NCBI GenBank assembly: GCA_913060645.1
Contig: CAJXSW010000010.1
Location: 1 to 44,820 of the forward strand
Reading direction: 5' to 3'
Length of the DNA: 44,820 bases
From: an uncultured Dokdonia sp.
GTDB taxonomy: Bacteria; Bacteroidota; Bacteroidia; Flavobacteriales; Flavobacteriaceae
A program made the translations under genes and the position numbers. Shown one piece after another: positions 15,597-23,305 of this stretch. The stretch's first letter is position 1, and the number at the start of each line of letters is the position of its first letter. The notes beneath the pieces are model-generated. The model made no database searches. It was not told the DNA's origin and was given only the letters and a program-made list of their open reading frames with translations.

Positions 15597-15633
15597 AAAA
15601 GCTCAATATTTAATTTTTATAGATTGAGCTTTT
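15597..15633 (+). terminator. Intrinsic terminator of marR-yceI
   Basis: Stem AAAAGCTCAAT / ATTGAGCTTTT (15597-15607 with 15623-15633) with a 15-base loop. Its right arm ends in the TTTA that could serve as -33 element of the trp promoter. Confidence 0.75.
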
Positions 15634-15660
15634 ATATTAACAAAGTGGTTACTATCTTTG
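15631..15660 (+). promoter_or_regulatory. Promoter of the trp operon
   Basis: TTTA (15631-15634), 18-bp spacer, TATCTTTG (15653-15660, perfect TAnnTTTG). The leader peptide ATG is only 8 bases after the -7 element, so the transcript is predicted to begin within a few bases of that ATG. Confidence 0.7.
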
Positions 15661-15668
15661 AATAACAA

Positions 15669-15725
15669 ATGAAAAACAATACAGTACATACTTGGTGGTG
15701 GATTACACAACAATCGTTGTCGTAA
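15669..15725 (+). CDS. trpL: trp operon leader peptide
   Basis: An 18-codon frame encoding MKNNTVHTWWWITQQSLS with three consecutive Trp codons (15693-15701), ending at TAA 15723-15725. Three Trp in 18 residues directly upstream of trpE, followed by a terminator, is the hallmark of ribosome-mediated attenuation. Translation reports on charged tRNA-Trp: a ribosome stalled at the Trp codons leaves 15718-15726 free, while one reaching the stop covers it. The predicted transcript starts almost at the ATG, so the leader may be read leaderless. I know of no reason to expect a stable functional peptide. Confidence 0.88.
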   Translation: MKNNTVHTWWWITQQSLS

Positions 15726-15777
15726 GCGCCTACCTATGTTTTTACATATACAGCCTGTCTTACGACAGGCTTTTTTT
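15707..15777 (+). promoter_or_regulatory. trp attenuator (alternative RNA structures)
   Basis: Three mutually exclusive pairings are visible. (1) Leader hairpin ACAAC/GTTGT, 15707-15711 with 15716-15720. (2) Antiterminator TGTCGTAAG/CTTACGACA, 15718-15726 with 15759-15767, 9 bp perfect. (3) Terminator AGCCTGTC/GACAGGCT, 15752-15759 with 15764-15771, loop TTAC, then seven T. The left arm of the antiterminator overlaps the leader stop codon. A ribosome at the stop therefore blocks it (terminator forms, high Trp), and one stalled on the Trp codons frees it (read-through, low Trp). Confidence 0.85.
15752..15777 (+). terminator. Attenuator terminator of the trp operon
   Basis: Stem AGCCTGTC / GACAGGCT with a TTAC loop and a T7 tract, lying between the leader peptide and trpE (45 bases before its start). 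A terminator here would make no sense without conditional read-through. Confidence 0.92.
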
Positions 15778-15821
15778 ATGCTCTCAAGTCGCCTTAAAGC
15801 CGACAATAATTTAAATGAATA

Positions 15822-17219
15822 ATGACATATAAATTAAAAACTTCCTCAAAACGCCTTCTGGCAGACACCATTACTCCGGTATCTGTATATCTAAGATTGC
15901 GTGACCGTTTTCCTAATAGTTTGCTGCTCGAGAGTAGTGATTATCATGCAAATGATAACAGTTTCTCATACATCTGCTGCAATCCTATCGCTTCCATAGA
16001 AGTGGGTAACGGCATCATAACACAGCAATTTCCAGATGGTAAAAGCGAGGAAATAACAATTACTGATGATACTAAAGTTGTGGGTGTTTTAGACGCTTTC
16101 GCGAAAGCGTTCTCATCTACAAAGACCGCTCATAAATTCATAAATAATGGCTTGTTTGGCTATTTATCGTATGACTCTGTGCAGTACTTTGAAGATCTAA
16201 AAATCTCCAAAAAAGAGGAAGATCTGAATATACCTGATATCTATTATGCGGTATATCAAAATATCATCGCTATCAATCACTTTAATAATGAAGCGCACAT
16301 CTTCTGCCACAATACTTCTGGAGAAAGTAATATTGAGGAGATAGAGCAAATGCTCAAGTCAAAAAACTTTGCCGAATATAAGTTTGCTCGTAATAATGAG
16401 CTTACCAGTAATATTACAGATGAGGATTATAAGGCACTCGTAGACACCTGCAAAAAGCACTGCCAGCGCGGTGATGTATTCCAGATTGTACCTAGCAAAC
16501 GATTCTCTCAGCAGTTTACTGGTGATGAGTTTAATGTATACAGAGCACTACGTAGTGTAAATCCATCTCCTTACTTATTCTATTTTGATTACGGAGATTA
16601 TAAGATTTTTGGGTCTTCACCAGAGGCACAAATCATTGTGCAAGATAGAAAGGCAGAGATTCACCCTATTGCCGGGACCTTTAAAAGAACAGGTAATGAT
16701 GAGCAAGATGCCATCCTTGCTAAAGAACTTGCAAAAGACGAGAAAGAAAACTCAGAGCACGTGATGCTTGTAGATCTTGCTCGCAATGACCTATCAAGAA
16801 ATGGACATGACGTTACGGTAGAGACCTATCGTGAGGTGCAGTTTTTCTCACACGTAATTCACCTTGTGAGTAAAGTAACTGGGCAAATGCATGAGGACAG
16901 TAATACACTACAAGTAGTGGCAGATACTTTTCCTGCAGGAACCTTAAGCGGAGCACCGAAGCACATGGCGATGCAGCTTCTCGAAAAATATGAAAACCGC
17001 AACAGAACGTTCTATGGAGGAGCGATAGGTTTTATGGATTTTTACGGTAATTTTAATCACGCGATTATCATACGTTCATTCTTGAGTAAAAATCACACAC
17101 TACACTGGCAAGCAGGCGCTGGTGTTGTATCAGGAAGTGATCCAGCTAAAGAATTACAGGAAGTTTATAACAAATTAGGAGCGCTTAATAAAGCACTTGA
17201 CATCGCAGAAGATATATAG
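15822..17219 (+). CDS. trpE: Anthranilate synthase component I
   Basis: A 465-residue enzyme that makes anthranilate from chorismate, with TrpG supplying ammonia. Recognisable family blocks are the N-terminal L-L-E-S-S feedback-site segment (about 33-37), N-P-S-P-Y-L-F-Y at about 248-255, G-S-S-P-E-A at about 265-270, D-E-K-E-N-S-E-H-V-M-L-V-D-L-A-R-N-D at about 307-324 and G-A-P-K-H-M-A. Palindrome copy 4 encodes D-A-F-A-K-A in the N-terminal third (about 91-96). It is the first structural gene after the attenuator. Confidence 0.97.
   Translation: MTYKLKTSSKRLLADTITPVSVYLRLRDRFPNSLLLESSDYHANDNSFSYICCNPIASIEVGNGIITQQFPDGKSEEITITDDTKVVGVLDAFAKAFSSTKTAHKFINNGLFGYLSYDSVQYFEDLKISKKEEDLNIPDIYYAVYQNIIAINHFNNEAHIFCHNTSGESNIEEIEQMLKSKNFAEYKFARNNELTSNITDEDYKALVDTCKKHCQRGDVFQIVPSKRFSQQFTGDEFNVYRALRSVNPSPYLFYFDYGDYKIFGSSPEAQIIVQDRKAEIHPIAGTFKRTGNDEQDAILAKELAKDEKENSEHVMLVDLARNDLSRNGHDVTVETYREVQFFSHVIHLVSKVTGQMHEDSNTLQVVADTFPAGTLSGAPKHMAMQLLEKYENRNRTFYGGAIGFMDFYGNFNHAIIIRSFLSKNHTLHWQAGAGVVSGSDPAKELQEVYNKLGALNKALDIAEDI
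16095..16108. repeat. Dispersed palindrome copy 4 (coding)
   Basis: Perfect GCTTTCGCGAAAGC inside trpE, read as A-F-A-K-A. Confidence 0.95.
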
Positions 17220-17222
17220 ATC

Positions 17223-17792
17223 ATGAAAAAGATATTAGTAATAGATAACTACGATTCCTTTGTGTACAATCTTGTACACTACCTAGAAGAATTAGATTGC
17301 ATCGTGACCGTAAAGCGCAACGACCAGTTTGCACTTGAAGATTGTGAACACTACGATAAGATCCTTTTATCTCCTGGCCCTGGAATTCCAGAAGAAGCTG
17401 GTTTATTAAAAGCGGTTATAAAGAAATATGCAGGTAGCATTCCTATTCTTGGAGTTTGCCTTGGACAGCAAGCTATAGGTGAAGTTTTTGGAGGATCGCT
17501 CATTAACCTTGATACTGTTTTTCATGGTGTAGCCACTCAAATAAATATTACCCAACCTGACACTGTACTTTTTAAAGATCTTAACGATGAGATTGAAGTA
17601 GGTCGTTACCACTCTTGGGTGGTGGCTACAGAAGATTTTCCACCAGCTTTAGAAATCACAGCGGTAGATAAAAATGGTCAGATTATGGCTTTACGTCATA
17701 GAGAGCTAGATGTCCGTGGTGTGCAGTTTCATCCAGAATCTGTACTTACTCCAGATGGAAAAACAATGATTAAAAACTGGGTTCTTAGTTAA
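17223..17792 (+). CDS. trpG: Anthranilate synthase glutamine amidotransferase
   Basis: A 189-residue class I glutamine amidotransferase. It has D-N-Y-D-S-F-V-Y-N at 8-16, L-L-S-P-G-P-G-I-P at about 48-56, the nucleophile motif G-V-C-L-G-Q-Q with Cys79, and the H-P-E-S block (about 171-174) completing the Cys-His-Glu triad. It supplies NH3 to TrpE; similar proteins can also serve PabB. It starts 3 bases after the trpE stop. The protein is unfused and of normal length. Confidence 0.96.
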   Translation: MKKILVIDNYDSFVYNLVHYLEELDCIVTVKRNDQFALEDCEHYDKILLSPGPGIPEEAGLLKAVIKKYAGSIPILGVCLGQQAIGEVFGGSLINLDTVFHGVATQINITQPDTVLFKDLNDEIEVGRYHSWVVATEDFPPALEITAVDKNGQIMALRHRELDVRGVQFHPESVLTPDGKTMIKNWVLS

Positions 17793-17802
17793 ACGTTTAG
17801 TT

Positions 17803-18324
17803 ATGAAGATTACACTACTACTTATATTGAGTTGCTTCTTGTTAATGGGAGGTTGCGATAGCACGCAGAAATCTGCTCAACCTGCTACTCAAACGGAGCC
17901 GGTGGTGGTAATCGAAGCATCTCCTGAGCCACTAAAAGAGGTGCTAACAGAGGAGAACACAGATGCTCATAAAAAACTGATTTTCAACACAAAATTAAGT
18001 GTGAGTCCAGAAAGGCCTAACTGGGTTCTGTTTTCAAACGGAACCTACGTTATATTTCCAAAAGGAACTAGTAAAGATGATATGCGCAAAAGCGCGATAG
18101 GTCTTTTACAACGCTACAATAATGAACCTTTTAAAGTAAGAAAATCACCTATCGTAAAAGGATGGGTAGCAAGCTCTCCAAAAGGCATTTATAATTATGT
18201 AGCGCTAGCACAAGCGAGCTCACGCCTAGCAACCAATAAAGAACTAGCAAGCATAGGAAAACAAAATGTGATGAAGGATAAAGAAAATCCTGTTATCGTT
18301 CATATCAACACACCAAAACAATGA
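17803..18324 (+). CDS. Lipoprotein of unknown function inside the trp operon
   Basis: A 173-residue lipoprotein (signal ending L-M-G-G-C, Cys18) followed by a Pro/Glu/Thr-rich linker (about 20-50). The rest is a small compact domain with W-V-L-F-S-N-G-T-Y-V-I-F-P-K-G at about 66-80 and G-W-V-A-S-S-P-K-G-I-Y-N-Y-V at about 120-133. I do not recognise the family. It lies 10 bases after trpG and its TGA overlaps the trpD ATG, so it is fully embedded in the operon. A function in tryptophan synthesis is not obvious for an envelope protein. Confidence 0.65.
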   Translation: MKITLLLILSCFLLMGGCDSTQKSAQPATQTEPVVVIEASPEPLKEVLTEENTDAHKKLIFNTKLSVSPERPNWVLFSNGTYVIFPKGTSKDDMRKSAIGLLQRYNNEPFKVRKSPIVKGWVASSPKGIYNYVALAQASSRLATNKELASIGKQNVMKDKENPVIVHINTPKQ

Positions 18325-19313
18325 AACACATACTCAACAGACTTATAAACCACGACCAACTCACAAAGACAGAAAGTCGTGAGGTACTCGTAAATATTTC
18401 TGAAGGAAAATATAATCACAGTCAGATTGCTTCTTTTCTCACAGTCTATATGATGCGTAGCATTACTGTAGATGAGTTAGAAGGTTTTAGAGACGCATTG
18501 CTAGACCTCTGTCTTGCAGTGGATTTTTCTGAGTATAATGTTATAGATCTTTGTGGTACTGGGGGTGATGGAAAAGATACTTTTAATATCTCTACACTTT
18601 CTAGTTTTATCACTGCTGGTGCTGGAGTAAACGTTACAAAACACGGTAATTACGGAGTGAGCTCTGTGAGTGGTAGTAGTAATGTGATGGAGCACCTTGG
18701 TATAAAATTTAGTAATGACAAGGATTTTTTAAAACGTTCTATGGATGAAGTGGGCATGTGTGTATTACACGCACCACTCTTTCACCCTGCTATGAAAAAT
18801 GTTGCTCCCATACGTAGAGAACTAGGTGTAAAGACCTTTTTCAATATGCTAGGCCCTATGGTTAATCCTGCGTTCCCAAGCAACCAGCTAGTGGGCGTTT
18901 TTAATCTCGAACTTGCTAGAATGTACGGATATTTATATCAAAAAGGTGATAAGAATTTTACCATACTACATGCCCTAGATGGTTATGATGAGATCTCACT
19001 TACGGGAGCCACAAAAGCAATTACTAATCATACAGAGATGATGCTCGAGCCAGCAGATTTTGGCGTAAGCCCGCTTCTACAAAAAGATATTTATGGGGGA
19101 GATTCTGTGGAGTCTTCGGCAAAGATATTTATGGATGTGATTTCTGGTAAAGGAACAGACGCTCAGAATAATGTAGTGTGTGCAAATGCAGGAATGGCGA
19201 TTGCAACTGTGCAAGGGTTAACTCCTCTTCAAGGATTTGAAAAAGCAAAAGAGAGTTTGTTTTCTGGTAAAGCAGCTCAAAAACTAAGCAAACTACAAGC
19301 CTTAAGCAACTAA
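18321..19313 (+). CDS. trpD: Anthranilate phosphoribosyltransferase
   Basis: A 330-residue enzyme transferring phosphoribose from PRPP to anthranilate. The PRPP-binding signature D-L-C-G-T-G-G-D-G-K-D-T-F-N-I-S is at about 76-91, and the K-H-G-N-Y-G-V-S-S-x-S-G-S and R-R-E-L-G-V-K-T-F-F-N-M-L-G-P blocks follow. The start overlaps the preceding lipoprotein stop by 4 bases (ATGA), typical of translational coupling. Confidence 0.97.
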   Translation: MKHILNRLINHDQLTKTESREVLVNISEGKYNHSQIASFLTVYMMRSITVDELEGFRDALLDLCLAVDFSEYNVIDLCGTGGDGKDTFNISTLSSFITAGAGVNVTKHGNYGVSSVSGSSNVMEHLGIKFSNDKDFLKRSMDEVGMCVLHAPLFHPAMKNVAPIRRELGVKTFFNMLGPMVNPAFPSNQLVGVFNLELARMYGYLYQKGDKNFTILHALDGYDEISLTGATKAITNHTEMMLEPADFGVSPLLQKDIYGGDSVESSAKIFMDVISGKGTDAQNNVVCANAGMAIATVQGLTPLQGFEKAKESLFSGKAAQKLSKLQALSN

Positions 19314-19314
19314 G

Positions 19315-20091
19315 ATGACGATACTAGATAAAATTACAGCAGATAAAATCAAGGAAGTAGATTTAAGGAAAAGCCTTATTCCTGTGAGCCAACTAGAGCA
19401 ATCTGTGCTTTTTGAACGAGACGTTATTTCGCTCGCTACGGCAGTGCGTTACGGTTCTGGGATTATTGCAGAGCACAAAAGAAGATCACCTAGTAAATCT
19501 GTTATAAATAATGGATTAAATGTACAAGACGTTGCTCGTGGTTATGAGCAAGCTGGCGTGAGCGGGATGTCGGTGTTGACAGATATGAAATACTTTGGTG
19601 GTGCACTAGATGATTTAATTATTGCTAGAGCAGCGACTAGTTTTCCGCTATTACGCAAAGAGTTTATAGTAGATGAATACCAGATTCTTGAAGCCAAAGC
19701 CTACGGTGCAGATGCGATATTACTGATTGCAGCTACGCTTTCGCGAAAGCAAATAGAGCAGTTTTCAACTTTTGCAAAAGGTCTTGGTCTCGATGTGCTT
19801 TGTGAATCTCACAATGAAGAGGAATTACAGAAGTCGATTATGCCATCTGTAGACATGCTAGGTATTAACAACCGAAATCTTAAGACCTTTGAAGTAAGTC
19901 TAGAAACGAGCAAGGAACTCATCAAACAGATTCCAGACGATTTTATAAAAATCTCAGAAAGCGGTATCAGTTCTGTAGAGGCAATCAAGGAATTAAAACC
20001 ACACGGTTTTCACGGATTTTTAATTGGTGAAAACTTTATGAAAACAGATAACCCAGGAGAGAGTGCAGCAACTTTTATAAAGCAATTATGA
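19315..20091 (+). CDS. trpC: Indole-3-glycerol-phosphate synthase
   Basis: A 258-residue TIM-barrel enzyme. It has I-I-A-E-H-K-R-R-S-P-S-K at about 50-61 (catalytic Lys), S-V-L-T-D-x-x-Y-F-G-G at about 86-96, R-K-E-F-I-V-D-x-Y-Q at about 114-123, and G-I-N-N-R-N-L-K-T-F and I-S-E-S-G-I blocks. It is not fused to TrpF. Palindrome copy 5 lies in the middle and is read in a different frame (L-S-R-K) from the other coding copies. It starts 2 bases after trpD. Confidence 0.97.
   Translation: MTILDKITADKIKEVDLRKSLIPVSQLEQSVLFERDVISLATAVRYGSGIIAEHKRRSPSKSVINNGLNVQDVARGYEQAGVSGMSVLTDMKYFGGALDDLIIARAATSFPLLRKEFIVDEYQILEAKAYGADAILLIAATLSRKQIEQFSTFAKGLGLDVLCESHNEEELQKSIMPSVDMLGINNRNLKTFEVSLETSKELIKQIPDDFIKISESGISSVEAIKELKPHGFHGFLIGENFMKTDNPGESAATFIKQL
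19737..19750. repeat. Dispersed palindrome copy 5 (coding, shifted frame)
   Basis: Perfect GCTTTCGCGAAAGC inside trpC, read as L-S-R-K instead of A-F-A-K-A. It is the only coding copy in this frame. Confidence 0.95.
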
Positions 20092-20486
20092 AGTTAAGAT
20101 ATAAAAAGAAAAAGCTTATTATTTATGCAGTGATTGCCATTGTATGGAGTGTACTTGGTATTACGTCCTTTATTGAAAATGAAAACAATTTCAGTAAGTA
20201 CTCGTACCTCGTGCTTGGTATCATGTACATTATAATATTTATATTATATCAACATCAAGGATATGCAAAGATTACCAATGGTGTTATAGTCGTTGGAGAA
20301 TTGAAGAAAAAAAGAATCTCCATTGACCAACTTATAGAGATTAAACACGTGGCTGGTGATTTTGTACTTGTTTCGGAAACAAATAAAGTAAGTCTTAGTA
20401 AGGATCAAGTGCGCGAGGAAGACTGGAAAGAGTTTATAGCAATCCCAAAGATTAAAGCCTTAGATCCACATCAATATAATTCTTAG
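20088..20486 (+). CDS. Small membrane protein inside the trp operon (PH-like?)
   Basis: A 132-residue protein with a basic start, two TM helices (about 10-28 and 38-55) and a C-terminal beta-rich segment of about 75 residues (Y-A-K-I-T-N-G-V-I-V-V-G...). The layout of two TM helices plus a small soluble domain recalls bacterial PH-like proteins, but I see no firm signature. The start overlaps the trpC stop by 4 bases (ATGA), so it belongs to the operon. Function unknown. Confidence 0.6.
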   Translation: MKLRYKKKKLIIYAVIAIVWSVLGITSFIENENNFSKYSYLVLGIMYIIIFILYQHQGYAKITNGVIVVGELKKKRISIDQLIEIKHVAGDFVLVSETNKVSLSKDQVREEDWKEFIAIPKIKALDPHQYNS

Positions 20487-20527
20487 AAGATTAAATAATT
20501 ACAATTAACCTCAATCGCAATCCTATC

Positions 20528-21175
20528 ATGAAAATCAAAATATGCGGCATGAAGTATAATACACAAGAGGTTGCTGCATTGCAGCCAGACTATCTTGGGT
20601 TTATATTTTATGAGAAAAGCAAACGAGATTTTGGCGACCTAGAGATTCCAGAATTACCTGAGGGAATTGACCGCGTTGGTGTTTTTGTGGATGCTGATAT
20701 TGCTTTCGCGAAAGCGAAAATAACACAGCATAACCTCAACGTAATCCAGTTACACGGAAGCGAGTCGCCAGCATATATAAATGAGCTTCAAGGTTGTCTG
20801 GTCGAGCGCAGTCGAGATCTTAAGATTTGGAAAGTTTTTGGAATAAAAGACAACTTTGATTTTGAAAAACTTAAGCCTTATGAAGGAATTGTGGATGGCT
20901 TCCTTTTTGACACCAAGGGAAAAGAAAAAGGAGGTAATGGATACACCTTTGACTGGAGTGTATTAAAAGATTACACGTCTCAAACACCTATTATTTTAAG
21001 TGGTGGCATAGGACTAGAAGAAGTAGAAAAAGTAACAGAAATACTGGCGACAGATTTACCTATTATCGCACTTGATGTAAATAGCAAGTTTGAAGATGAG
21101 CCAGGAATTAAGAATATAGGAAAATTGAAAAAGTTTAAAGCAGCGATTGCAGCGTTTACGCCGTCTCGCTCATAA
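20528..21175 (+). CDS. trpF: Phosphoribosylanthranilate isomerase with repeat-derived insert
   Basis: A 215-residue TIM-barrel isomerase. K-I-C-G-M at 4-8 contains the catalytic Cys6, F-V-D-A-D follows at 53-57, V-I-Q-L-H-G at 72-77, and I-I-L-S-G-G-I-G near the end. Two dispersed repeats lie inside the frame. Palindrome copy 6 encodes A-F-A-K-A at 59-63. A GTCGAG double repeat encodes about G-C-L-V-E-R-S-R-D at 89-97, between Q-L-H-G-S-E-S-P and K-I-W-K-V-F, where I would expect few residues in other TrpF proteins. The frame stays open, so the enzyme is presumably functional. Confidence 0.93.
   Translation: MKIKICGMKYNTQEVAALQPDYLGFIFYEKSKRDFGDLEIPELPEGIDRVGVFVDADIAFAKAKITQHNLNVIQLHGSESPAYINELQGCLVERSRDLKIWKVFGIKDNFDFEKLKPYEGIVDGFLFDTKGKEKGGNGYTFDWSVLKDYTSQTPIILSGGIGLEEVEKVTEILATDLPIIALDVNSKFEDEPGIKNIGKLKKFKAAIAAFTPSRS
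20702..20715. repeat. Dispersed palindrome copy 6 (coding)
   Basis: Perfect GCTTTCGCGAAAGC inside trpF, read as A-F-A-K-A at residues 59-63. Confidence 0.95.
20794..20817. repeat. GTCGAG double-repeat element inside trpF
   Basis: The element contains GTCGAGCGCAGTCGAG (20801-20816), two GTCGAG units around CGCA, with a CTG just before it. I recognise this string as a short dispersed element of flavobacterial genomes, usually intergenic. Here it adds about 9 residues to TrpF without breaking the frame. Confidence 0.6.
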
Positions 21176-21185
21176 TACAATTGCT

Positions 21186-22388
21186 ATGAATACACTAGAA
21201 AAAGAAAAAAGTTACCAAGCAGACGAGAGAGGCTATTATGGAGATTTTGGAGGTGCATTTATTCCAGAAATGCTCTATCCTAATGTAGAAGAATTGCGCT
21301 CACAGTATGTACAAATCATGCAAGAGCCAGCCTTTCAAGAAGAGTTCAAACAACTTCTAATGGATTACGTAGGTCGCCCTACGCCGCTTTATTATGCCAA
21401 AAGATTTAGTGAGAAGTATGGCACTAAAGTTTACTTAAAAAGAGAAGATCTTTGTCATACAGGAGCTCATAAAGTAAACAACACGATAGGTCAGATTTTA
21501 ATGGCGCAGCGTCTAGGTAAAACTAGAATCATTGCAGAGACTGGTGCTGGACAGCATGGTGTTGCTACAGCGACCGTTTGTGCACTTATGGGACTAGAAT
21601 GTATCGTATACATGGGTGCTGTAGATATAGAGCGACAGGCTCCTAACGTGGCTCGTATGAAAATGTTAGGAGCAACCGTGCGCCCAGCAATGTCTGGAAG
21701 TAGAACACTTAAAGATGCGACTAACGAAGCGATACGCGACTGGATCAACAATCCAGTAAACACGCACTACATCATAGGTTCTGTAGTAGGGCCACACCCA
21801 TATCCAGATATGGTAGCTCGTTTCCAGTCGGTGATTTCTGAGGAGACTAAGAAACAATTATTAGAAAAAGAAGGAAAAGAAAATCCTGACTATGTAGTGG
21901 CCTGTGTAGGTGGTGGTAGTAATGCTGCTGGATTATACTATCATTATCTAGATCAACCAGATGTAGGCATTATTGCTGTAGAAGCTGCTGGAAAAGGTGT
22001 AGATACTGGTGAGAGTGCTGCAACATCTGCACTGGGACGTGAGGGAATTATACACGGAAGTAAGACCTTATTAATGCAAACAGACGACGGGCAGATTACA
22101 GAGCCTTATTCTATTTCTGCTGGTCTTGATTATCCAGGTGTAGGACCTATGCACGCAAACCTCTTCCGCTCTGGACGTGGGGAGTTTATCTCTGTTACAG
22201 ATGAAGATGCGATGACAGCTGGACTAGAATTAAGTAAGCTAGAAGGAATTATACCTGCGATAGAAACAAGTCATGCGCTCGCTATTTTTGAAACCAGAAA
22301 ATTCAAAAAAGATGATATTGTAGTGATCAATCTTTCGGGACGTGGAGATAAGGATTTGAATACCTATATCGATTATTTCAAATTATAG
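21186..22388 (+). CDS. trpB: Tryptophan synthase beta subunit
   Basis: A 400-residue PLP enzyme joining indole and serine. The start ATG 21186 gives the usual N-terminus ending in [13 protein letters not shown]; an upstream in-frame ATG (21147) would overlap trpF and add 13 unrelated residues. The PLP lysine is in [10 protein letters not shown] (Lys96), the phosphate loop is G-G-G-S-N-A-A-G, and the C-terminal S-G-R-G-D-K-D block is present. Confidence 0.97.
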   Translation: MNTLEKEKSYQADERGYYGDFGGAFIPEMLYPNVEELRSQYVQIMQEPAFQEEFKQLLMDYVGRPTPLYYAKRFSEKYGTKVYLKREDLCHTGAHKVNNTIGQILMAQRLGKTRIIAETGAGQHGVATATVCALMGLECIVYMGAVDIERQAPNVARMKMLGATVRPAMSGSRTLKDATNEAIRDWINNPVNTHYIIGSVVGPHPYPDMVARFQSVISEETKKQLLEKEGKENPDYVVACVGGGSNAAGLYYHYLDQPDVGIIAVEAAGKGVDTGESAATSALGREGIIHGSKTLLMQTDDGQITEPYSISAGLDYPGVGPMHANLFRSGRGEFISVTDEDAMTAGLELSKLEGIIPAIETSHALAIFETRKFKKDDIVVINLSGRGDKDLNTYIDYFKL

Positions 22389-22395
22389 AAGCACG

Positions 22396-22409
22396 CTTTC
22401 GCGAAAGCA
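22396..22409. repeat. Dispersed palindrome copy 7
   Basis: Perfect GCTTTCGCGAAAGC, 7 bases after the trpB stop and within the trp operon. Confidence 0.95.
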
Positions 22410-22428
22410 AAAAAACATCAATAATAAA

Positions 22429-22448
22429 TTCCCGCCTACGCGGGAATG
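22429..22448. repeat. REP-like hairpin between trpB and trpA
   Basis: ATTCCCGC-CTAC-GCGGGAAT, 8-bp perfect stem with a 4-base loop, followed by GAC. This is the form of the widespread REP-like hairpin CCCGCnTnCGCGGG seen in many bacteria. It has no T tract, so it is not an intrinsic terminator. It may affect mRNA stability between trpB and trpA. Confidence 0.75.
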
Positions 22449-22465
22449 ACAAAATATTTATTCAG

Positions 22466-23227
22466 ATGAATAGAATAAAACAAAAATTACAAGAAGATAA
22501 AAAGCTACTAAGCTTATACTTCACTGCTGGATATCCAGCGATAGATGATACTGTTTCTATCTTAACGCAGCTTCAAGAAAGCGGTGTAGATATGGTGGAG
22601 ATAGGATTACCTTTTTCTGATCCGCTAGCAGATGGGCCTACTATTCAAGAGTCAAGTACTGCTGCGCTTCATAACGGAATGACTACCGAAAAACTGTTTA
22701 GCCAGTTGGACGGTATTCGTGAGACCATTCATATTCCGCTTATTGTGATGGGTTACTTTAACCCGATGTTGCAATATGGCGTTGAGAAATTCTGCAAGCG
22801 TTGTCAAGAAATAGGTATCGATGGTATTATCATGCCAGATTTACCACTAGCAGAATACGAAGCGGAGTATAAAGCAATCTTTGAAAAATACGGACTTATA
22901 AACGTGTTTCTCATTACTCCTCAAACGAGTGATGCGCGCATCCAGCAACTAGATGCAGCAAGTGATGGCTTTATCTATATGGTGAGTAGCGCGAGTACTA
23001 CGGGTGGTACTAGCGGCTTTAGTAATACGACTTCAGATTACTTTGAGCGCATCGCAGCAATGAATCTAAAGAGCCAGCAAATTGTAGGATTTGGTATTAG
23101 TAATGAAGAGACATTTAAAGCAGCAACTACACACCAAAAAGGAGCCATTATAGGAAGCGCTTTTATAAAGCATATTACTAAGAATGGAGCAAATAGTGTT
23201 GCTAGCTTTGTAGAAACCATAAGATAA
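22466..23227 (+). CDS. trpA: Tryptophan synthase alpha subunit
   Basis: A 253-residue TIM-barrel lyase that cleaves indole-3-glycerol phosphate and channels indole to TrpB. The catalytic pair is Glu45 (M-V-E-I-G-L-P-F-S-D-P) and Asp56 (L-A-D-G-P), and the phosphate-binding S-S-A-S-T-T-G and F-G-I-S segments follow. It is last in the operon, separated from trpB by 77 bases that hold two different palindromic elements. Confidence 0.97.
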   Translation: MNRIKQKLQEDKKLLSLYFTAGYPAIDDTVSILTQLQESGVDMVEIGLPFSDPLADGPTIQESSTAALHNGMTTEKLFSQLDGIRETIHIPLIVMGYFNPMLQYGVEKFCKRCQEIGIDGIIMPDLPLAEYEAEYKAIFEKYGLINVFLITPQTSDARIQQLDAASDGFIYMVSSASTTGGTSGFSNTTSDYFERIAAMNLKSQQIVGFGISNEETFKAATTHQKGAIIGSAFIKHITKNGANSVASFVETIR

Positions 23228-23305
23228 TCAACACTTTAACCTAAGACTAACAAGCCTTTAAGACGAATTAACAATCGTGATTTTTATCTTTATATCAACT
23301 TAAAA

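Noticed and set aside
15603-15806. 67-codon minus-strand frame across the trp leader
   Set aside because: It is antisense to the leader peptide, the attenuator hairpins and the upstream terminator. Those structures explain the sequence better.
20794-20817. Sequencing error or frameshift in trpF
   Set aside because: The extra bases keep the frame, both flanks are normal TrpF sequence, and the inserted string is itself a recognisable repeat.
21147-21185. Upstream start for trpB
   Set aside because: It overlaps trpF and adds 13 residues not seen in the usual TrpB N-terminus. ATG 21186 fits the family.
16095-22409. The clustered palindromes as a CRISPR array or tandem repeat
   Set aside because: Copies are 0.9-3.6 kb apart, lie in genes and have no spacer regularity. 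No cas genes are present.
22429-22448. REP-like hairpin as a terminator between trpB and trpA
   Set aside because: It has no T tract on either strand, and trpA must be co-expressed with trpB. Treated as a dispersed repeat.
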